A DNA stretch of 64,000 bases from Symbiodinium natans (lineage: Eukaryota > Sar > Dinophyceae > Suessiales > Symbiodiniaceae), in the NCBI GenBank assembly GCA_905221605.1, contig CAJNDS010002182.1, positions 491,060-555,059 of the forward strand, given 5' to 3'. The translations under genes and the position numbers were made by a program. Under the pieces are notes generated by a model. The model searched no databases. It was given only the letters and a program-made list of their open reading frames with translations, and was not told the DNA's origin. Shown piece by piece: positions 44,907 through 56,150 of the stretch (position 1 is its first letter; each line of letters starts with the position of its first letter).

Positions 44907-45209
44907 GGGCCAGCCCCTCCCCAGTGCCATAGCCGCCCCTGCTTCCACCTCTACATCTTTGAACTGCTACGCGACTTCCAGCAGGGGGCCCTGTACTCCA
45001 TTGCCGGGGGGTTCGGTCCAGTACGGGAACCGCTGCTGGCCGTCCAGCACGTCTACCTGAGGCGAGCGGGGGAGCCTGACAACCACTACCCCATCGATAT
45101 CGGCGGCCTACGCGACCTCGAGGGGGCATACCAGATTCTCCGCTACCTCCAACCCGCCAGGGATTACCTCAACGTCAAGTCCGTGACTTGGCAGGGAGAC
45201 CGAGAATAA
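44907..45209 (+). pseudogene. ORF upstream of LINE ORF1, 5' truncated
   Basis: Open frame without an ATG (stop just upstream at 44904), reading FHLYIFELLRDFQQGALYSI then AGGFGPVREPLLAVQHVYLR, AGEPDNHYPIDIGGLRDLEG and onward. Stop is TAA at 45207, one base before the next ATG. The sequence is protein-like and seems part of the same retroelement transcript. No known domain was recognised. Confidence 0.45.
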
Positions 45210-45210
45210 G

Positions 45211-46148
45211 ATGTCCACACTACTTCAGAGCGGAGGGGGGCCGGATGGCAGCCCAGGAGGGGGGAACACCTCCAAGCGGAAAATGGACAAAGAGGGGCTC
45301 ACACTCGACTCCATCCGTGGGGCCATCAAGGAGGAGCTGCGGTCGGAAAGACGAGAGTTGAAAATGGAACTGCTGGGGGAGGTGCGAGCTGACTCACGAG
45401 CTCCAATCCATGCACACCGCCCAGGCGCAGACCCTTCACCGAGTGGATCAGGTACAACAACGACAACAAACCAACATGGATGCCATGGCAGAAGAACAAC
45501 GCGCCCTCCGCGAACGCCTGGCCCTTCTGGAAGGCAAGCTCGAGCAGCTCAACACTGGTACCTTGGCGGCCAGGGGGGAGTCGTCCTCCTCGGAAGAAGA
45601 TCGCAGACAACCAGCGCTCATCATTGGGGGGTGGGATGAAAACACCCCAGCAGCGGAGACTCTTCGCCACGCACATTCCATTGCAGCGCAACTCCGACTC
45701 GACATTGATATGGAGGGGGCCTTCGTCCCGGGGATCCGGAGGGGGTATGCCATCATCCCGCTCAAGTTCAAACAGGACGAGACAGAGGGGGAGCAAAGAC
45801 AACGCATCCAGAATGCCCTCCAAAAGGTCAGGAACGCCAACATTGTCCTCGGGAAAAAGCCGGGCTCTCTCACAAAGCCCTCAACGTCGAGCAAAGGCAA
45901 AGCTGGCGGGCAAAGCAAAAAGGCTGGCGCTCGAGCAAGGGGGGGATGTCTCCAAGGTCGAGGCTGAGTTCAACACAGGAACGGTATGGTTCCAGGGTAC
46001 CAGAATTGCATCAGCCACCGCAGCTGCACCCCCAGACAGCGTGACGGCGGGGGCGGGATGGGTGGACATCATCGCAGTGGCCAGAATCCTCAAGCAAAGC
46101 GTGGAGGAGGTGAAGGCCACATGGGAGCGCATCAAACAGAGCCTCTGA
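45211..46148 (+). pseudogene. LINE-like ORF1 (coiled coil plus RNA-binding-like region), frameshifted
   Basis: Starts MSTLLQSGGGPDGSPGGGNT in frame 1 and shifts near 45388 to frame 2: LTHELQSMHTAQAQTLHRVD, then a heptad-rich EEQRALRERLALLEGKLEQL, then PALIIGGWDENTPAAETLRH and FVPGIRRGYAIIPLKFKQDE. It shifts again near 45880 to frame 3: LALEQGGDVSKVEAEFNTGT, WFQGTRIASATAAAP, ending at 46148. The GGWD...VPG-RRGYAI pattern resembles ORF1 proteins of dinoflagellate non-LTR retroelements as I recall them. Two frameshifts make the copy non-functional. Confidence 0.55.
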
Positions 46149-46189
46149 CAAAAAGAAGGGGCACAGTTTCACCGCCGCAGAGACCGCAA

Positions 46190-46570
46190 GCCGGGGAGAA
46201 CGTACCGACTGGCAACTTGGAACGTGGGGGGCTTAGACTCCCAGCAATTTGGGACCTCTGCGAAACACTCGTGGAGACCACTTCCCTTAGGGATGTGCAT
46301 GTCCTCCTACTCCAAGAGGTGATCTGCGATGCAGGACTGCAATTCGGTGACCACCACAAATGGAAAGCCATCTACGGGAAAAACCAGAAAGCGTGGATAC
46401 AAGACGAAGGCGTACGCATGAGGGAGCTAGCAGTGACTAACCGCATCTCGCCCCAATGAGGGACAGGGATCCTTTTGCTGGGAGCACAGGGGGGACAGTC
46501 ACTGGTTACCTTGATGTACTGTAGCCCATCTGACCTACTACCACCCCATCTTGTGACAGAAACCCCACCC
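46190..46570 (+). pseudogene. LINE ORF2 start: apurinic-type endonuclease fragment, truncated
   Basis: YRLATWNVGGLDSQ (46201) matches the first strand of APE-like endonucleases of LINEs (TWN motif). After a frameshift near 46240 a second frame reads LRDVHVLLLQEVICDAGLQF with the conserved LQE metal-binding Glu. Stop at 46459. A third frame reads GAQGGQSLVTLMYCSPSDLL. The reverse transcriptase is absent: the fourth GC-hairpin/(GA)n unit and the assembly gap follow at 46610. Confidence 0.6.
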
Positions 46571-46609
46571 CAGCCGGGCCGCAATACGCGGCCATCTCGC
46601 ATGACTCCT

Positions 46610-46661
46610 GGGACGTGCGCGCCCTCCGGGGCAGCTCTCCTGTCGGGGGGGGCTAAGCGTG

Positions 46662-46739
<78 letters not shown>
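46610..46739 (+). repeat. GC-hairpin/(GA)n unit, copy 4
   Basis: GGGACGTGCGCGCCCTCCGG then GGCAGCTCTCCTGTCGGGGG, GGGCTAAGCGTGTGG and (GA)38 running into the gap. It replaces the expected continuation of the endonuclease frame. Confidence 0.85.
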
Positions 46740-46839
46740 NNNNNNNNNNNNNNNNNNNNNNNNNNNNNNNNNNNNNNNNNNNNNNNNNNNNNNNNNNNNN
46801 NNNNNNNNNNNNNNNNNNNNNNNNNNNNNNNNNNNNNNN
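46740..46839. other. Assembly gap (100 N)
   Basis: Exactly 100 N, a conventional placeholder of unknown true length, between (GA)n on the left and a 7-bp array on the right. Sequence order across it should not be trusted. Confidence 0.99.
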
Positions 46840-47385
46840 AGAAGAAAGAAGAAAGAAGAAAGAAGACAGAAGACAGAAGACAGAAGACAGAAGCCAGAAG
46901 CCAGAAGCCAGAAGCCAGAAGCCAGAAGGCAGAAGGCAGAAGGCAGAAGGCAGAAGGCAGAAGGCAGAAGGCAGAAGGCAGAAGGCCGAAGGCCGAAGGC
47001 CGAAGGCCGAAGGCCGAAGGCCGAAGGCAGAAGGCAGAAGGCCGAAGGCAGAAGGCAGAAGACAGAAGACAGAAGACGCAGAACGCAGAACGCAGAACGC
47101 AGAAAGGAGAAAGGAGAAAGGAGAAAGGAGAAAGGAGAAAGGAGAAAGGAGAAAGGAGAAAGGAGAAAGGAGAAAGGAGAAAGGAGAAAGGAGAAAGGAG
47201 AAAGGAGAAAGGAGAAAGGAGAAAGGAGAAAGGAGAAAGGAGAAAGGAGAAAGGAGAAAGGAGAAAGGAGAAAGGAGAAAGGAGAAAGGAGAAAGGAGAA
47301 AGGAGAAAGGAGAAAGGAGAAAGGAGAAAGGAGAAAGGAGAAAGGAGAAAGGAGAAAGGAGAAAGAAGAAAGAAGAAAGAATAAA
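46840..47385 (+). repeat. 7-bp tandem array with blockwise variants
   Basis: A constant 7-bp period runs over about 540 bp while the unit changes in blocks: AGAAGAA, AGAAGAC, AGAAGCC, AGAAGGC, CGAAGGC, AGAAGGC, AGAAGAC, AGAACGC, then about 38 copies of AGAAAGG, and back to AGAAGAA. Long frames through it on both strands are artefacts. Confidence 0.95.
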
Positions 47386-47911
47386 TTATAAAGAAGAAGG
47401 AATATGTGGATGCCGAGAGATCCAGGTGCAACTCCTCTGGTTGATGCCTCCTGTAATTAGTGGGTGGTGTTACTCACTGTTTCTCATGGTCTTTGTCTTC
47501 CCAATTAGACTCGCAGCTGTCCATGCTCGGTTCCAACTTACGGACTCACGCCTCGTTGCCTGCACCTTGTTCTCGCAGCCTTGCAGTAGAACGGTTGGAG
47601 TTGTGTTTTTTTTGGTCTGGCGCCGCCTCAAAAGTAGGAGCTAGGCAGCGAGGTCAGGCGCTTCTGATGTTGCAAGCTGCCTAAACGCTAGTTTTCGCTC
47701 AAGTTCAGTTCTCCATGGGCTGAATTCGTGCCAACAGCGTAGCGAATCCCGCCCTCGTAGCACGGGCACGGAAAGTTGTGTGACGGTGCCATGTGAAAAG
47801 AGCCAGTGCAGTGGAAAGAAAACTCAAACTTTCTGTGGGGTTGTCTTCCCTTTTCCTTTCCGCTGGAGCGGTGTAATTGCGTAGGCAAAAAGGGGTTGTG
47901 GAGTTCAAGGC

Positions 47912-48196
47912 TCACTCCGAAGACATGTAAATGCGGCAGATGCAACACTTGAGCAGCATGACACTCATGACACGATCAGCCAGAGGCTTGGATCCAGTTT
48001 TGCCAGCTGACAGCCAGGCTTTCGCCGCAGTGTCGTTTTTCACACTTGGGTGCACATCAAGATGCTTCAAGCCTGTGGCAGGGATCACGCGTCTGCGAAG
48101 TTTCTTGGGCATGTGCATCAGCTGCAATCGTCTGACCCCTGGCGCATGCAACGCGCTCCGCTCTGGCAGCTTCGATTTTTTCCACACGTCTGCCAC
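47912..48196 (-). CDS. Small basic protein or 3' exon, unidentified
   Basis: 94-codon frame MADVWKKSKLPERSALHAPG, then VRRLQLMHMPKKLRRRVIPA, TGLKHLDVHPSVKNDTAAKA, WLSAGKTGSKPLADRVMSVM and MLLKCCICRIYMSSE. Ordered-looking composition with a basic patch and a CCxxC near the end. The opposite strand has a longer frame (47931-48494) of poorer composition. It could be a complete small gene or a last exon. No family assigned. Confidence 0.35.
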   Translation of the reverse strand: MADVWKKSKLPERSALHAPGVRRLQLMHMPKKLRRRVIPATGLKHLDVHPSVKNDTAAKAWLSAGKTGSKPLADRVMSVMLLKCCICRIYMSSE

Positions 48197-48811
48197 CGAA
48201 ATGCAAGGCAGTGGTCAAACATGCAGATCCTCACGATCGGCGCATCTTTGCAGGTGGCCTCACAATGTTCCATTGTTTTGTGGTTTCCGGGCAAATTGTG
48301 TGCTGATTTCAGCTGGCATCGCAGCCCTGTGCAATGTGACAGACGCAGCGCCCATCTCTTCTGCTGCAAGATATCAGAAAAGATGTCAGCACTTAGGTGC
48401 AACTCTCATTTCTGATGAGGGCTTGCTTTGCAGCCTGGCGCCGCGCGCGCCGCCTGGCAAGAGCTTCTGGAGATCAACAGGAGAATCGATCTGAGCAGCT
48501 TAGAACAAAAACAATCTGAAGGAAACTCGGCCGTGGGGGCGGGGGATGGCGGGGGGGGGGGGTGGGGTGGGGCTGGAAGGGGGCGGTTTCATCCAGTGTT
48601 CGGGGGCTAGTGACAGGGGGCAGCCGAGCGAACAGCGGAGCCAGCAGCGCGCCTGCCTCTGGATGTTCTCTCCCTGCCGTACGGTGGCTCCTCCCCGAGC
48701 CCCTGAGCCGACATCTGCTTTCGGCGGAAAAGCCCCGCACTGGCGCCCCCAACTTGCGGTCGGCGGATTCATAAAGGGGTGTCGGCAGCTGTCGGTGCGG
48801 GTGGCGAGCCC

Positions 48812-48890
48812 CGAAACTGCACATCCTGTCAACAAACGTCAAGCCCTGACTCAGCCGAAACTGCACATCCTATCAACAAACTTCAAGCCG
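48812..48890. repeat. 45-bp direct duplication
   Basis: GAAACTGCACATCCTGTCAA then CAAACGTCAAGCC at 48812, repeated with three changes at 48857. It follows a G-rich homopolymer patch at 48537-48600. Confidence 0.85.
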
Positions 48891-49374
48891 CTTCAAGCCC
48901 AGCCTTCTAACCTCATCACAGATCCTGAACCCACGTCAACAAAACCCAGACCCGACTGTTACCCCCAGATCCTGCACCGAAACCTTTCCAACAAATGCGG
49001 GTTGGGGCTGCACCCCTTAAGGGAACCCTTTGTGGGGAGTAGGGCATAGAGAGTGGCGGTAGGGGGTACGGGGTGAGGGTAGAGGGTGAGGGAAGTCGAG
49101 AGGGGGATGGGGCACTTCACTGACGCCGCCCCCGCTGCAGCAGGCGTCGGTGGATATAGGAACTGGCTCTTGCCTGGCTCGAAATACCGCCAGGAGTGCC
49201 AGCGGCTTCAGATCCGGCTTGCGCAAGCATGCTACTCCAGAGATTGCCTACTGCAAAGCGGAGAGCTCAGAGAATCGCTCGCTGTTCTCTTCAGGCAGTG
49301 TGCAGCACACGGTGTGGCATGTACTCAGATTGTACTCAGATTCTACGCCTAGCAACGAGAGCTTGTGACAGCTT

Positions 49375-49548
49375 GCAAGGTGTCGCCGGAAAGGTGCAGG
49401 AACAGGCTGTGGGCTTCTGGCTTCGACTAGCCAACAGCCCAGACGCAGATATCCCCCCCGCATGCTGGAATGGAATATGTGAGTTGCCTGACAAGAGGGG
49501 CAGCTTTGACCTGGATCATGTCACAGCTGACGTTGAAGTTCATTTCAG
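49375..49548 (+). CDS. Exon of unidentified gene
   Basis: The frame reads DSLQGVAGKVQEQAVGFWLR, then LANSPDADIPPACWNGICEL and PDKRGSFDLDHVTADVEVHF, a good protein-like stretch ending near TTCAG. An upstream frame from 49086 (GSKYRQECQRLQIRLAQACY) may be another exon. No domain recognised. Confidence 0.3.
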
Positions 49549-50339
49549 GCTTGGGTGCTGTGGTGTCGGCTGCGTCTGGTCCTCAGAGAGGATCGTAAAT
49601 GTTGCTGAATGTTGTCGCTTATCGTCCGCCTGGATTGCGGCACATTTGGCACAGAAGCTGCGGATTGTAGTTTCAAGCTCTAGTAGTCATACTCCCGAGT
49701 TGGCACGACTGTGCAAGCGTGCCGCACAGAGGAGGAAGGTTCACTAAAGACCGGAGAATGCACTATCGGGTCAAGATCCCAACCCTAGCTGTCAGGCCCC
49801 CTACTAGGTGCAAAAGGGCGACCAATGCGAAACAGATACTCTGCCAAGTGGGCTGGGTGCTGCACTGGGTGCTGCAGGGCCATGCAGGGCTGCTCTCGGC
49901 TGAGCTTTCACAGGCAGAGACATTTCAAGTTTCGGGCTCGAAATCCTGGGAACCCGAAAGGCCTCCCTGCATTCACGGCTGAAGGCTTGCACAGTGTAGC
50001 AGTGCGGCAGATTGTAGCAGATGCATCCATGGTCACGGACCGCAGTGCAAGATATGCCAGGCAGCCCCCAAGGGTTTCGCCAGACAGGCTCGAAATGGCC
50101 CCGAACAAGCGGAAAGAGCTGTTGGTATCTGCTGGCTGAGCATCACGCAACCAATGTGCTTGATTGTAGCCGTAAAAGGGCTGTACTGCCACGGCTGTGC
50201 AATACAGTCATGCCGCAATGCCCCAGAACATCAGTCCACGTACCTGTGTCTCGATGTTTCACCAGACATGCAAAGCCTTTACCCGTACTTGTAGCATTTT
50301 CCGGGCAAGCACTTTTGTCGCCCACTGTTGCACATGCCC

Positions 50340-50598
50340 AGGATTGGAAAGGATGATTCTGGAGGAAGCGCTGATTGTGCCAGTCAGAAAGCACTCTGCA
50401 TGGACAGCTTGTTTCGCCAAGTGGAGGAATCTGATGCTGCCCGTGCACTTCTTGAGCAGTTGCAGGCGCTGATGGCTTGAAGGAACGACAGCACTGCAAG
50501 AATGCGTGCCTGCAGGAGCGCTGGGCCCAACATCAGATGCTACAACATGCGCAGGCCCGGGTGCGGGACGCGTTGGCAAGCGGCCAGACAAAACCAGG
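50340..50598 (+). CDS. Helical exon(s), unidentified
   Basis: 50350-50478 reads DSGGSADCASQKALCMDSLF, then RQVEESDAARALLEQLQALM. A second frame, 50480-50598, reads ERQHCKNACLQERWAQHQML, then QHAQARVRDALASGQTKP, before GTACAT. Both are long charged helices and would join smoothly if the 20-odd bases between were absent or shifted. Coiled-coil protein likely. Function unknown. Confidence 0.35.
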
Positions 50599-51165
50599 TA
50601 CATCAATCATTGGATATGGTGGGGAGTTGATGGTTCGGCAGCTCTTCGGTGTTTCTCTGAGGGTGGAGGGTCTGCTCAGTGTCTGCTCAGACTCGTTTAC
50701 GTTCTTCATTGCCATTTCCTTCAGAGAGTCCCGACGAGTATGCCTGGAGTGCCCCCCACACAAAATTGGCACACCCAGAGAAAAAGCCCGCAAGACCCGC
50801 CGAGTATCACTGTGGTGCCCAACCCTACAGAGAGGCTTTCAGGGCCGCGAAGTGTGCCTGGAGTGCCCACCTCTAGAGAACCGCCGAGTAGCCCTGGAGC
50901 CCACTTGCGCGAATTACAGATCACGTTGGCCTGCATGAATCAGGAGCAAGCGGATCACCAAGCTCGCTTCCCAGACCATATGAGCTACTGGAATTTGCAT
51001 TTGTTGGCTGGCGTAGTTGGCACATGCAACAGGGCTGCTCTTGGGGACGCGCTTGGCATTCATCTCGGTACTCGACAATGCAGTTGCCGACGCTAACCCA
51101 AGGCTTGCCATCGTTTGGAGCACATGCTGGAAGTGCCAACGCCTGAGTGATAGCATAGACCTTAG

Positions 51166-51285
51166 ACGGCTGTCCCTCTGTACGGACTGCGCGACTCACA
51201 CCGCAAAGGAGCCAAGACAGTCTCCGACAAGCCGTCCGAATCCAAGAGCCTCGCCTCCCTCACTGTTGAAAAGACCTGGAGTTGA
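51166..51285 (+). CDS. 3' terminal exon, unidentified
   Basis: After ACCTTAG the frame reads TAVPLYGLRDSHRKGAKTVS then DKPSESKSLASLTVEKTWS and stop. Ser/Lys-rich tail, plausible C-terminus. The helical exon at 50340 could belong to the same gene. Confidence 0.35.
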   Translation, partial: TAVPLYGLRDSHRKGAKTVSDKPSESKSLASLTVEKTWS

Positions 51286-51529
51286 TGAGTTGATTGGAGA
51301 AATTTGCCATCACAAGAGGCCAACGTGTCGCCCGCAGGCCGGGCAGTGGGATCTTGGCGCTCCGGACCTCACTGGTCTTTTTGTGTGATCTTGCCGAATC
51401 TTGCCATTGGCTGGGACAAGTACAAGCAAAGACAGCAACATGACAGGACATTGAGTGCTTCACTGCACAGGGCACCGAGATGTCAATCCAACCCACGGGC
51501 TGCAAAAGAAAACGTGATGCTGTGAACAA

Positions 51530-54500
51530 GTAGTGTTATGTAGTGTTTGACCAATGAATGCGGCGAAGCGCTGCCAGCAATGGCTCTGGGCAGAGTGTGG
51601 AAGGTCACTGGCTGTGAAATTGTGAAATGACTTGATGTCTCTCAGACTGTTCTGATTCATGATCCGGAGCTGTCCATCGCCTGAGGTCGCAAGGATCACC
51701 CGAATCACCGTTCAGGTTGCCCTCAGTGTTGCTTCTCCCGCTTCTGCCATTTGTGCATTCTCTTCGGCGTGGCAGCGACCGCGCAGAAGGTACAACTCCT
51801 AGCTTCCATGGTGGCAGAGACGCTGCCGAAGTGATTTTCTGCATTGTATATCTAAGGTGCCGATTGCATGCGTTGTTCGCGTCGGCAATTCAAGTGGCGA
51901 ATTCTATGCTTTCGCAGCATCAGCGAAGACCTGGGGAGTGTCCGAGCTGCAAGAGTGCTGCAACATGCTGCAGCTGAGGATTTGGCATGTGTGGCGTAGC
52001 TTCAGAATGCTTCAGGCATAAAAACGACTTGGACTTCAGAGGCACAATTCCCACAGTTCTGTGCTTTCGTGCTAAGGCACATTGTCGATGGTTCGTCGGC
52101 CTTGTGCCTTCAGCTTCAGCCGGCCAAGCCGTCCAAAGGCTCCCCTGGAGCTGCGAGGAGCATGAGGAGCACGTGGCAATATGTGGCATGCTGGATCTTT
52201 GCATGGTGAAAGGCTGTTGAACGGATCCAGAGCCAAGCTCATCGAATCTAACGCCAGCACTTCTGTTGAGGCGAGCAGCTGAATCAACGGCATTAAACTG
52301 CATCTGCGTACTGTGCTCGTCTTTCTCGCGAAGGTCCTGCTACACGCGCAGCAGCTTCCAGGCGCTCGCCCACCGCTGATGTGTGGCTTTACTGATCCGC
52401 CATGGCCTAGACCTGGCTTGCCAGCAACACTCGCGACATCTCCAGCTTTGGGATGTCAATGATGTTAAGACTTAGGTCCATGTTTCTGGTTGTTGAGAAC
52501 CTGCTGGCAAGCATAAGCAAGGTGCGCTTGCCCAAGAGTTGGTATCACATGGTACCGTGACTCTACATGGCTCTGAGAATCTCTGAGTTCTCACCTCGAT
52601 GAATTCTGACAGCATCCTCTGATGCAGGCGGGACTGGATGCACATTCTGATGCATTCGCCGTTCTCTGCGGGCCACGTGTTCTTTGCCAGGCTTGTGTGC
52701 GTAATAAGTGTGTAAACTAATGGAGGTGTGTGAAGTACAGTTTGCGTGAAACTTTGAGAGATGTGGCAATTGCACTCACGTGACCGTGAGACACGGGCGG
52801 CTGGGCGAGCTTTGCTGCAGCTTCCTGCAAGAGAAGCTGCCAAGCGGTTGCAGGAGAAGTCTGGCCTCTGATCTGGGTTTCTTCTTGGGACGAACGTGCA
52901 CTTTCTACTGTAGTGGCATGTGGTTTGCCATTCTGGAAAATGGAAAAGCGCTCGATAGAATGGAATGCGTGACGTCTTCTTCAGTCAGTGTTCCCTCTGA
53001 GCCAACCGTAAACACTAACCAAAGCGGCTCGACGTGGCTCCTTTGTATGACAGGCATGAAAAAGTTTCATGACATACATCTGCATTTACACATGTATATG
53101 TGTACATGTATGTCTATGTGTATGTACGTGTGTGGATGCAGTTCCTCTTGACAGCATGATTTCGCTCGCATGTGTTTTTGTTGATCCCTACTGTTTATGA
53201 ATGTTTCTGAGCTGCTTGTGACACCGGGATTTTTGTGGTTTTATTCCTCTGATGTTGATCCTTCAACCGGAAGAAGTGCTGTGGATCGGTGCACCTTCTT
53301 AGCCATCTCTGAAAATGCGTCTGAGTCCACTTTGTGTGGTCGATGTGGCTAAGTGAATGATGTGACTAAGTGAATTGAATGCGTCATTGAATGTGTCCGT
53401 GGAGTTTCCTTACGAATGCGGAGTCGACGAAGGGGTACGAAGGTGGGGGAATCCAAAATGCCAGGCGAGGCCAGAAACATCTAGAAACGATGCAGCGATA
53501 CTTTGGATACTCAACAGGTTTATCGACAGCCTCTTGTCTGGTTGAGTTGTAAACACGAAGGTCGAACGAGTGAACTCACCAAATGTTGTTCAACCTTTGA
53601 TGCGTCATTGTGTGTGCACGCTAGACACATGACGGTCTGGGATGTGTATAATCAGCTTTGTAGCAGCCTTCCGAGGGGTGAGGGGCAGGGGTGTCTTGGA
53701 GTCTTAGAGGGGAGCGTGAGCAGCGTGGGTCTTGCAAGTGTGTCGTATGTTTTTGCGATCCAGAATGTTGTGCTTCCATGTGCTTCCATTCGTGTTGCCC
53801 CGCCGAATTGGGTCGCTAGATTCTGTGACGCGAACGAGAAATGGAGCAGGGGCCCTCAACCCTAGATCACAAGCAGCAACTCCAAACAGGTTTAGAAACC
53901 ATGCAAGTCCAAAGCGCTAAATGCCTTAGTGGAGTGTGGAACAAAGCCCGAGCCCGCAAATGCACACTTGAAACTCCTCAACATCGCTCCTCAAAAAGCA
54001 GCCCAGGCGTGCTCCCCTGATTTTCTGCCCACTTTTGAACTTCTGTTGCATCGCTTCGGAAGGAGAGAGCTTTGCGCTTGGAGTCCTGTGGACGTCGCGC
54101 GGAGGAGGCTTGGAACGATGCATTTGTGCGAGTTGCGATGCAGATGTCCTAAGGTGTGCGCGGCGGCAATTGGTGCAGGACGTTGACATGGTGATCTGGC
54201 GTGCTTTGGGCCACCGCCAGAGTTGTTTAGCGCGGGGCCGTAACATGCTCGGAGCATCTTGGTACCTCGACTCTTTCAATTCCAGCTAGATCTGCCTTGC
54301 TCGCAGGCAGGAGTATGTTGGGAGTAAGTTGGGACCCATAGGGGTCTGCAATGCAGCTGCAGCTGGAACCTGCCATTCTCATCAGCTTGATTGGAATGCA
54401 TGCGCAGTGACGCACAATGTGTGGATGATCACATCATTGTTACCCCAAAGTGCTCCAGACCCAAGGTGGCTTCGATGTCAATTTTTTTCCTGCTGACTCA

Positions 54501-55369
54501 CATTCAATCCATGGTAGGACCACTCTATCCGTCAGCCCTACATGCGAGGGGAGCATCTGAGCATCATAGCTCTGTTCTCAGTTCCTCTTAGCTTGCACAG
54601 CAAACTGGACTTTTGTTCTCTGCGATGAAGTCAGCTCAAGGTCTTTTTGCGTCATTGTATCGGAGTTTTCCGCTCGCTTCTGTGTGGCGGTGCAGGCGCG
54701 AAAAGGGTTTGGCCTTTGTTCTGAAGTGCTCGTAATCTGCCGTTCAAGTTCTGATTCAGGCCAGAAGCTCCTCTAGCAGTGCATGGACAAGCTAACATGG
54801 CAAGAAAGCAGTTTCGGATAGCCGTGATGATCTCAGTTTCTGTAGATGAATCAGAATGAGCCCATGAGTCCATGAGTGAGAGATCTGCAGAAATTTGCAG
54901 AGAGGTGCTGATCGGCTCTCTTGTGCGCGCTCCCGCAGCCACGGTTTTGCTTCTCGGTCGGCTCTTTGTGGAGGAGGCATCTCGAAGGTGTTAAAGCTTT
55001 AGTGTGAAAATAGCACGCCTTGCAATGCCTTGCACCCTGCAGGTGCAGTACCAAGTGTTCGTACCCTCGTGGCACTTACAAGAGTTGCAGAAAGAATCTT
55101 GGCAGTGCAGAACCGCTGACACGGCAATGAGAGGTGTACACCTCTCCGATATACAAATCAGATGGCTGCAGTGATGCGATTTCTATTCTGGTTGGTGATT
55201 GGGTCTCGGCAAAACTCCAGGCCACGGGATTTGCACTAGTTTGCTTGATGCTGAATGCTGAATCATGCTGACTCTGTTTGCTTTGCGTTGCTTTTGCTTT
55301 GCCTTGCCCGCTTTGCTTGCAGCTGTCCGGCGGATGCAAGCTCTTGTGGGCATGCGTGGGCATTGACAG
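51530..55369. other. No confident gene
   Basis: Scattered short frames. One possible C-terminus on plus at 52820-52868 reads LPAREAAKRLQEKSGL and stop, after GCTGCAG. An (ATGT/GTAC)-rich patch lies at 53085-53135. Nothing else is supported. Confidence 0.3.
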
Positions 55370-56150
55370 GTGGCATCCATGCAGGACGTGATCCTTGAGG
55401 AACAGTTCCATTCCATTGTGGGATCCCAGCACATGCGGCAGTGGTTCAAGCTGCGGAAGGCGTATGCAATGATGGAGGACGCAAGGGTAACTCAGAATAT
55501 CTGGTTGCCTGGTGGTGCGGTCGCATCATGTCGCGTCTAGTCCTTCCTAAGTCGCAGGACCACGAGCGTTCCACAGGCTGGAAGTATGACTTGGTGCCTC
55601 GGAGCCAGCGGAGATCAGATCAATTCTGCGGTTAGCCGAAACGTGTGAGTCCGACAACAAAGCTTCTGGATTAGGTCCTCAAGTTTCGGACGGATGTGGA
55701 ACTTGCTACGCCCATTCGCCTGGCAGACTTCCCAGAGGCAGGGCTCTGAGCTTTGTGCTTCGAAGTATCGCAGAGTGTCGAGCGTGCGCTACAGAGTGCC
55801 AGCGCAGATTCTGAGCGCCTCCGTGGTCTACAGCGCGCACGATGTGGTTTTCTTCTGCAATCGCCAGGTCTGAGTTTGTGAATTTGATTCGTGAGTTCTG
55901 CATATGCCGCATATGCCGCTAATGACGTCACTGCCGGGAGGTGGCTCAGATTTTGCTGGATGACATCCTTCAGAAGCTCATCAGTCGTGCCGGGAACGAG
56001 AGCAGGCAGCCGTCATTGTCGGAGCATTGTTCTTACTGTGCCCGTGTACATATGGACTTCATTTTGCAAGTTTCAGCGCCTGGCAGGCTGTTCCCGCTGA
56101 ACTACGACAGGCTGTTGCGCACGGATGAGGGCAACGCACTGCCATTGCAG
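55370..56150 (+). CDS. Helical protein, four-exon fragment
   Basis: Exon 55370-55486 (acceptor TTGACAG, donor GTAACT) reads VASMQDVILEEQFHSIVGSQ, then HMRQWFKLRKAYAMMEDA. Exon 55675-55737 reads VLKFRTDVELATPIRLADFP then E, with GAG|GCA. Exon from 55774 reads SVERALQSASADSERLRGLQ. Exon 55941-56150 reads VAQILLDDILQKLISRAGNE, then SRQPSLSEHCSYCARVHMDF and onward to EGNALPLQ before GCTGG. All plus, AG|G boundaries as in the confirmed genes. No family recognised; 5' and 3' ends missing. Confidence 0.45.

Noticed and set aside
46475-47644. 389-codon frame ERERER...EGRRQK...GERRKEK
   Set aside because: Spans (GA)n, 100 N and a 7-bp array; not a gene.
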